A DNA stretch of 64,000 nucleotides, from contig JBPJFY010000009.1 in the NCBI GenBank assembly GCA_051208045.1, positions 62,001-126,000 of the forward strand. The letters are read 5' to 3'. Source of the stretch: LZORAL124-50-18 sp051208045. GTDB taxonomy: Bacteria; Pseudomonadota; Gammaproteobacteria; Pseudomonadales; Oleiphilaceae. The translations under genes were made by a program, and so were the position numbers. Under the pieces are notes generated by a model that saw only the letters and a list, made by a program, of their open reading frames with translations, was not told the origin of the DNA and ran no database searches. Below, piece by piece: positions 55,148 to 61,207 of the stretch (position 1 is its first letter; the number at the start of each line of letters is the position of its first letter).

Positions 55148-58100
55148 GCCGTTGTTGACTCAGCGTGCAGAGCGGATCAGCCTGATGCATCTGAATTTAC
55201 GCTCGGCCACTCTCGCTAAAACGGCCAGTGTGTGGCACGCCGCCGAGGAGTATGCGATCAAAGGGATTGCCCTGTTGCCCGACGATAGTTGGCGGACCCA
55301 TTACGACGAAAGTGTTGCCCTCTATGAAATCAAGGCGGATTGTGCCTATTTGCAGGGGCATCCGGAAGAAGCCGATCACGGGTATCAGCAGCTTCTTACG
55401 CATGTGAAGGATGATCTTGCCCGAGCGCAGTTATGCGCCACGCGCTTGATTCAGGGGATCGGGAAGGGCGACTTTGCGAACAGCATTGCCTATGGAAAAC
55501 AGGCACTGGCGTACCTCGGTATGCCTATGCCCGAGGACATCGCCGCCTGTCAAGCCGCGGTGGCGGAGGCGGCTCACTTCATTCAGGCCAACGTGTCGCA
55601 GTATAAGTCAATGGCGGAAAGTTTACCGGAAATGACCGACCAGACGCTGCTGGTCGCCATGAGCGTGTTTCCCAACCTGTCCTCGGTTTATCTCGTTGGT
55701 AACGACCGGGCTGCGAGTAACTATTGTGCGGTTGTGGGCACAGCAGCACTGCTTCGTGGTGGTGTGTCGGATTTGTCGGTATTGCAGCTTGCCAGCTTCG
55801 CAGCGTATTTGCAGCGCATTGGGCAGGCGGAAGAAGCCTATGCAGTGGCTTCCCAGGCGTTATCGCTGTCACGCAGACGCACCTGCCTGCAGATCGCCAA
55901 TGCCTATAACCTGGTTGGCGTGTTGGTGTGGTACAACGCATCGACATTACAGGATTGTGCCCGGCTACAGATTGAGGGGTATGAGAAGGGGCTGGAGCAA
56001 GGAGAAATCGGCCGGGGGTTGATCAGTTATTGCAGCTCCATGATCACTGAATCCTCGATTGGTGTGCCGCTTGCTCAAATGTATGAAAAATCCCTCCTCA
56101 TTTGTGACTTGTTGCAGAAAAAAGCCATTTTTCATCCCGGCGGGGTGATCTTCCGGCACTATGCGCACGCGCTGCTGACGGGCGGTCGCGCTGCAGAGAG
56201 TGGGTTGGCTTATGAACATTTTGAGCCCGCTGTGGCACAGCTCATCGAGAACAGCTTTCATCGGATTTACTTCCTGCACTTACGGGCCTCGGTAGCTTTT
56301 TGGGCAGGCGCACCCGACCAGGCACTCAAAGAATGTCGTGTGTTAGATGCGACAGAACACAGCCTGCAAGCGGTTCTGCTCGAAGTGGATCATCCCTTCC
56401 TGTTTGCCTTGCTGCTGATGCAGCGGTCGGAAGTGTCGGACGCAGACCTCCGGAAAGCGACCGACGCGAGAGCAAAAATCAAACGCTATGCCGAATTGAA
56501 TCCCCGGATGTTTCTCCACAAGCATGCGCTGCTGGAAGCGCTGTGTGCACAGCAGGCTAATGCGACACTTGATGTGGTGTGTGCACTTTACAAACAGGCT
56601 ATCGATGCTGCCAGCAGCGCAGGGATCTTCCCTGATCATGCGTTGGCGTGTGAATATTTTGCTCGTTACTGGCAAGAGAAAGGCTATGTGGAAGTGGCGC
56701 AAACCTATTATCAGGAAGCGATGGCCTCCTATCGGTACTGGGGGTGTGTGCCACGCATCGAGGCCATGCTGGACCGATTGACGGAAACGCGAGGCCGCCA
56801 GGCCAAACCCGTAATTACCGGCAGTGTACGCACCCACTCGGATGTGCCGGCAGCCACGGCATCCCTGGATATGGTCGCACTTATGAAATCGGCCCAGTTG
56901 ATTTCAAGCGAACTCGACATCACACGCCTGTCCGGACAGGTTCTCCATGTGATTATGGAGACGGTAGGTGCTTCAAAATCCGCGCTGATTTTCGCTCTGA
57001 AGAGTGGCCCCCAGATTGTTGAGTTGCTGGATGGGGCGAAGGAACAGGTTAGCCCGCAATCACCGGTGCCGCTGGAAACCAGTTCCGTGCTTCCGCAGAG
57101 TGTTGTTCGTTTTGTCTTACACAGCGAGTCGATGGTCAGTTTGACCGATGTGCAAGACACCCATGCATTTTCATCAGACGCCTATTTGCGACGCTCTGCG
57201 CCACGATCCGTGCTCTGTATGCCGATGAGTTATCGAGACAAAATCCTGGGTGCCCTGTATCTGGAAAACCAGCTGGCACCCAATGCGTTTACTCCGGACC
57301 GGTTGGATGCCATTCAGCTGTTGTTGGCCCAAACGGTGATTTCTCTCGAAAACGCGCAGCTGTTCAAGGAAGTGTCCGGCCTGAACGAACAATTGGAGCA
57401 GAAAGTCCAACTGCGTACACGGGAACTGAGCGGCGCCATGGCTCAGCTGGAGAGTCTGAACGAGGAATTGAAAGACTTCAGCTACAGTGTTTCTCATGAT
57501 TTGCGTGCGCCGTTGCGGGTGTTAAACGGCTTCAGCCGGACACTGTTGGACGAGTATGGCGACAAGTTGGATGAACAGGCGAAGATGATCATTTCCCGCA
57601 TCGAGATTAACGCGATACTCATGAATGAACGTGTGCAGGGCCTGTTGGAGTTGTCCCGTATTCAGAGGAGAGAGGTCGTTAGAGAGCCCCTGAATCTGTC
57701 GGCCATGGTAGAGGATGTCTATGCGCGGATGCGAGAGCGCTTTCCTTTGCAGAACGTTCACATGAGCATTCAACCCGGGGCGCAAACAGTGGCTGATCAC
57801 CGATTGCTGTACTCAGTGTTGGAAAACCTGATCAGCAATGCCTGGAAGTACAGTGCTAAGCAGCCAATCTCTGAAGTCAGTTTTGGCTGGTTTACCTACA
57901 GCGAAGACCCGCTGCAAAGCGGAGTAGGGAAGGTGCCTCAGCATTTGTCGAAGGGGGCGCAGATCTATTTCGTGAAAGATAACGGTGTAGGATTCAACAT
58001 GGCCCGCTCGGAAGGGCTGTTTTTACGCTTTCAGCGCCTGCACTCCAGTAAAGAATTTGAGGGCTCGGGCGTAGGGCTCGCCACCGCGAAACGCGCGCTG

Positions 58101-58172
58101 GAAAAGCAAGGGGGTAGCCTCTGGGCGTACTCTGAGCCAAACGCTGGGGCGACTTTTTATTTTACTGTGTAA
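52875..58172 (+). CDS. Giant Ser/Thr kinase-ATPase-GAF-histidine kinase, paralog A
   Basis: 1765 residues from TTG 52875, chosen because the repeated downstream copy shares only this start (its frame is closed by a TAA just upstream). Kinase-like domain (1-270): Lys37 (VILK), IHKDLHPGN (Asp134), DFG (Asp153). ATPase (about 312-520): Walker A GYSGIGKS (Lys340) and Walker B LFIDDIQWAD. A helical-repeat middle runs to about 1330. GAF about 1350-1500. A histidine kinase follows with SVSHDLRAP (His1541), ENLISNAWKY and GSGVGLATA. Kinase and ATPase residues are intact. It lacks receiver domains. Its first 757 residues are nearly identical to paralog B at 58935, which suggests both respond through the same kinase/ATPase chemistry but different middle sensors. 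Confidence 0.93.
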   Translation: MSFTLSDYQITATLFSNERTAVKRAVRASDGHSVILKQLVAAYPQPGHLARFSFGYEVLSKFQHPNIVRPLAWLSGQEDHLPTMVLEDKHSEDLFRYLQRFEDHRLPLETFLDMAVQLAEALSVVHYNQVIHKDLHPGNILINPVTGLTQLTDFGLASLLSREQPVLETPEKLEGVLAYISPEQTGRMNRALDYRSDFYTLGCTFYHLLSGHPPFSAEDALGLVHAHIARQQPPLTEHRPDMPQVLSDIIDKLLNKTAEERYQSALGLKKDLEKVQFALASNKPIPEFPLGMEDISDRFQVPQKLYGRADEVDLLMKRFFSAAGGKPRMLAIAGYSGIGKSALVHEVHKPIAAYNGLFCAGKFDQFQKNVPYSALQTALKGWIQHTLSLTEQRLTEKRDHLQNALGSNARVLIDFMPEFELVLGNLPPVATLGADETQNRFHLVFQQFVKTITHERPLVLFIDDIQWADRGTLNLLPLLMSEEGCRLLVIVAYRDNEVDASHPAIHTLTQIEQAPSAAGELSRITLGPLPESEVSQLLQDALHRPANEVAPLVALVHAKTAGNPFFIGEFLKTLYTEKLLDFDLTRQRWVWTIADIDAKGITDNVVDLMLGKMALLPTDTQEIIQLAACVGSRFDLDMLAKVAELPLTVVTRKLWPALRDGLLLQDGGDWYLGWVEQSAEQQPMRTEADHVLSQSSPMSPQCRFLHDRMLQAAYQSMSEDKRQHTHLRVGRLLFMGRSVETLSNTECFDITEQLNHAQPLLTQRAERISLMHLNLRSATLAKTASVWHAAEEYAIKGIALLPDDSWRTHYDESVALYEIKADCAYLQGHPEEADHGYQQLLTHVKDDLARAQLCATRLIQGIGKGDFANSIAYGKQALAYLGMPMPEDIAACQAAVAEAAHFIQANVSQYKSMAESLPEMTDQTLLVAMSVFPNLSSVYLVGNDRAASNYCAVVGTAALLRGGVSDLSVLQLASFAAYLQRIGQAEEAYAVASQALSLSRRRTCLQIANAYNLVGVLVWYNASTLQDCARLQIEGYEKGLEQGEIGRGLISYCSSMITESSIGVPLAQMYEKSLLICDLLQKKAIFHPGGVIFRHYAHALLTGGRAAESGLAYEHFEPAVAQLIENSFHRIYFLHLRASVAFWAGAPDQALKECRVLDATEHSLQAVLLEVDHPFLFALLLMQRSEVSDADLRKATDARAKIKRYAELNPRMFLHKHALLEALCAQQANATLDVVCALYKQAIDAASSAGIFPDHALACEYFARYWQEKGYVEVAQTYYQEAMASYRYWGCVPRIEAMLDRLTETRGRQAKPVITGSVRTHSDVPAATASLDMVALMKSAQLISSELDITRLSGQVLHVIMETVGASKSALIFALKSGPQIVELLDGAKEQVSPQSPVPLETSSVLPQSVVRFVLHSESMVSLTDVQDTHAFSSDAYLRRSAPRSVLCMPMSYRDKILGALYLENQLAPNAFTPDRLDAIQLLLAQTVISLENAQLFKEVSGLNEQLEQKVQLRTRELSGAMAQLESLNEELKDFSYSVSHDLRAPLRVLNGFSRTLLDEYGDKLDEQAKMIISRIEINAILMNERVQGLLELSRIQRREVVREPLNLSAMVEDVYARMRERFPLQNVHMSIQPGAQTVADHRLLYSVLENLISNAWKYSAKQPISEVSFGWFTYSEDPLQSGVGKVPQHLSKGAQIYFVKDNGVGFNMARSEGLFLRFQRLHSSKEFEGSGVGLATAKRALEKQGGSLWAYSEPNAGATFYFTV

Positions 58173-58181
58173 ACGAGCGTG

Positions 58182-58553
58182 TCATACCAGTTGGCAATCG
58201 TAGAGACGAAACTTTTCATCATTGCTCATGATGGGCATATTTTGAGCGAGACTCTGGCCAATCAGCATTCTGTCAAAGGGATCTTTGTGGTGAAAGGGCA
58301 TGTCTTTTAGCGCTAAGGCGTCCTGGGCTTGGTAATGGAGTAGCTCAAATCCCATTGCCTGAGTCATTTCTACGGGATCAAACGGCAGTTCCAGCTTGCC
58401 TATTGAAGCCTTGATGGTTAGCTCGGCTATGCTGATCGCGCTGACGTATACCTGATTGTAAAGGCCTTTCAATGCCTCGCGCTGGGTAGAAGACAGTTTT
58501 TCCGGTTCGGATAGTGCCCACAGAAAGATGTGCGTATCGACAATAAACTTCAA
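58182..58553 (-). CDS. vapC: PIN-domain toxin (VapC-like)
   Basis: 123 residues from TTG 58553, which lies 1 nt after the antitoxin stop codon. The frame continues upstream, but 'KFIVDTHIFLWAL' is the PIN N-terminus (first acidic residue Asp in VDTH). The later acidic residues are in 'SAISIAELTIK', 'HHKDPFDRMLIGQ' and 'IMSNDEKF'. This is the PIN sub-type paired with Phd/YefM antitoxins ('VDTHIxLW'). These are Mg-dependent ribonucleases in characterised members. It ends 9 bp after the convergent giant kinase gene. Confidence 0.9.
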   Translation of the reverse strand: MKFIVDTHIFLWALSEPEKLSSTQREALKGLYNQVYVSAISIAELTIKASIGKLELPFDPVEMTQAMGFELLHYQAQDALALKDMPFHHKDPFDRMLIGQSLAQNMPIMSNDEKFRLYDCQLV

Positions 58554-58554
58554 A

Positions 58555-58788
58555 TCACTCTTCCTCGGGGTAGAACATCGCATTAATCTCTTCGGACTCG
58601 TCGAAGAATGAGTCCGGCGTTTTAAATTTGCCCGCGAGCAAGCCGAGCTGTCGCTCACCGCTGGGTTTATAAGGGGTGAGTTCAACGAGGGGGAGATTAT
58701 TTTTGGCAATGATGACTTTTTCCCCGTGGTAAACCCGGTCGACGAGCTTGGACAGCTGCGTCTTTGCTTCTGAAATGTTTACGATCAC
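58555..58788 (-). CDS. Phd/YefM-type antitoxin
   Basis: 77 residues with the Phd/YefM N-terminal fold: 'IVNISEAKTQLSKLVDRVYHGEKVIIAKNNLPLVELTPY'. The C-terminal part ('SFFDESEEINAMFYPEEE') is acidic and likely wraps the toxin. It precedes the PIN toxin gene with a 1-nt gap. It lies between the two copies of the 2.3-kb repeat. Confidence 0.92.
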   Translation of the reverse strand: MIVNISEAKTQLSKLVDRVYHGEKVIIAKNNLPLVELTPYKPSGERQLGLLAGKFKTPDSFFDESEEINAMFYPEEE

Positions 58789-58890
58789 GGTCAGTTACCT
58801 CTTGGGTGGTTCATGTGACCATAGTAAACCAGGTTGGTCTACTCAGCAATCCACCCCATCACATCGCCCGGAATTTAATTGGACATCGCC

Positions 58891-58896
58891 TATACT
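58891..58896 (+). promoter_or_regulatory. Candidate -10 box (TATACT)
   Basis: CCTATACTG is 38 nt upstream of the TTG at 58935 and just outside the repeated segment. The sequence between box and repeat differs from that of copy A, so each paralog has its own promoter region. Confidence 0.3.
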
Positions 58897-58915
58897 GAGT
58901 GAATACTGTTTAATG

Positions 58916-61207
58916 CGTCACTCAGGGCCAGCCATTGTCATTCACGCTTTCCGATTACCAGATTACCGCCACGTTGTTCAGTAACGAGCGCACGGCGGTC
59001 AAACGCGCCGTGCGAGCGTCCGACGGCCATTCCGTGATTTTGAAGCAGCTGGTGGCCGCGTATCCCCAGCCCGGGCATCTGGCGCGGTTTTCCTTTGGCT
59101 ATGAAGTGCTGAGCAAATTTCAGCACCCCAACATCGTGCGTCCCCTGGCGTGGTTGAGCGGTCAGGAGGACCACCTGCCCACCATGGTACTGGAAGACAA
59201 GCACAGCGAAGACCTGTTCCGCTATCTGCAGCGCTTTGAGGATCACCGCCTGCCGCTGGAAACCTTTCTGGACATGGCCGTACAACTGGCGGAAGCCTTG
59301 AGCGTCGTGCACTACAACCAGGTGATCCACAAAGATTTACACCCCGGCAACATCCTCATCAACCCGGTCACCGGGCTGACCCAGCTCACCGACTTTGGCC
59401 TGGCCTCGCTGCTCTCCCGCGAACAGCCGGTACTGGAAACCCCGGAAAAGCTCGAAGGGGTGCTGGCGTATATCTCGCCCGAACAAACCGGGCGCATGAA
59501 CCGCGCACTGGACTACCGCTCGGACTTCTACACCCTGGGATGCACGTTCTACCACCTGCTCAGCGGCCACCCGCCCTTCAGTGCCGAGGATGCCCTCGGA
59601 CTTGTTCACGCCCACATCGCGAGACAGCAGCCCCCGCTCACCGAGCACCGGCCGGATATGCCGCAGGTGCTTTCGGACATCATCGACAAACTGCTCAACA
59701 AAACCGCCGAAGAACGCTACCAAAGTGCCCTGGGCTTAAAAAAAGACCTGGAAAAAGTACAGTTCGCCCTGGCCAGCAACAAACCCATCCCCGAATTCCC
59801 GCTGGGCATGGAAGACATCTCGGATCGCTTTCAGGTGCCCCAGAAACTCTATGGCCGGGCCGACGAAGTCGACCTGCTGATGAAACGCTTCTTCAGCGCC
59901 GCCGGCGGCAAACCCCGCATGCTCGCGATTGCCGGCTACTCCGGCATCGGCAAATCTGCCCTGGTGCACGAAGTACACAAGCCCATCGCCGCCTACAACG
60001 GCCTGTTCTGTGCGGGCAAATTTGACCAGTTTCAGAAGAACGTCCCGTACTCCGCACTGCAAACCGCCCTCAAGGGCTGGATACAACACACCCTGTCCCT
60101 CACGGAACAGCGACTGACCGAAAAACGCGACCACCTGCAGAACGCGTTGGGCAGTAACGCCCGGGTCCTCATCGACTTTATGCCGGAGTTCGAACTGGTA
60201 CTGGGCAACCTGCCGCCGGTCGCCACCCTCGGAGCGGACGAAACCCAGAACCGGTTTCATCTGGTGTTTCAACAGTTTGTGAAAACCATCACCCATGAAC
60301 GCCCTCTGGTGCTGTTCATCGACGACATCCAATGGGCGGATCGCGGCACGCTGAACCTGCTTCCCCTGCTCATGAGTGAAGAAGGCTGTCGGTTACTGGT
60401 CATCGTCGCCTACCGCGACAACGAAGTGGACGCCAGCCACCCGGCCATCCACACCCTGACCCAGATCGAACAGGCACCCTCGGCAGCGGGAGAACTGAGT
60501 CGCATTACCCTGGGGCCCTTGCCCGAAACGGAAGTCTCCCAGCTGCTGCAGGATGCCCTGCACCGGCCCGCCAACGAAGTGGCCCCCCTGGTCGCCCTGG
60601 TGCATGCCAAAACCGCGGGCAACCCGTTTTTCATCGGCGAATTTCTCAAAACCCTGTACACCGAAAAACTGCTGGATTTCGACCTGACCCGACAACGCTG
60701 GGTGTGGACCATCGCCGACATCGACGCCAAAGGCATCACCGACAACGTGGTGGACCTGATGCTGGGCAAAATGGCCCTGCTTCCGACCGACACGCAGGAA
60801 ATCATCCAACTGGCGGCTTGTGTGGGCAGCCGGTTTGATCTGGACATGCTGGCCAAGGTGGCGGAACTGCCCCTGACGGTGGTCACACGCAAGCTCTGGC
60901 CGGCGTTACGGGACGGTTTGCTGCTGCAGGACGGGGGAGACTGGTACCTGGGCTGGGTGGAACAAAGCGCGGAACAGCAACCGATGCGTACCGAAGCCGA
61001 CCATGTACTGTCGCAGTCTTCGCCCATGTCGCCACAGTGCAGGTTTCTGCACGACCGCATGTTGCAGGCGGCGTACCAGAGTATGTCGGAGGACAAGCGG
61101 CAGCACACGCATCTGCGGGTGGGGCGGTTGTTGTTCATGGGGCGCTCAGTGGAAACTTTGAGCAACACAGAGTGCTTTGACATTACCGAACAACTCAATC
61201 ACGCGCA
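58916..61207 (+). repeat. Direct repeat copy B (2.3 kb)
   Basis: This is the second copy of 52856-55147 in the same orientation. The left boundary is sharp (CGTCACTCAGGG shared, upstream sequence unrelated). The right boundary follows 'ACGCGCA' at 61207. Confidence 0.95.

Noticed and set aside
58748..58984. Short plus-strand frame reaching into the start of paralog B
   Set aside because: It is out of frame with the kinase and begins inside the antitoxin gene on the other strand. The TTG at 58935 gives the conserved protein.
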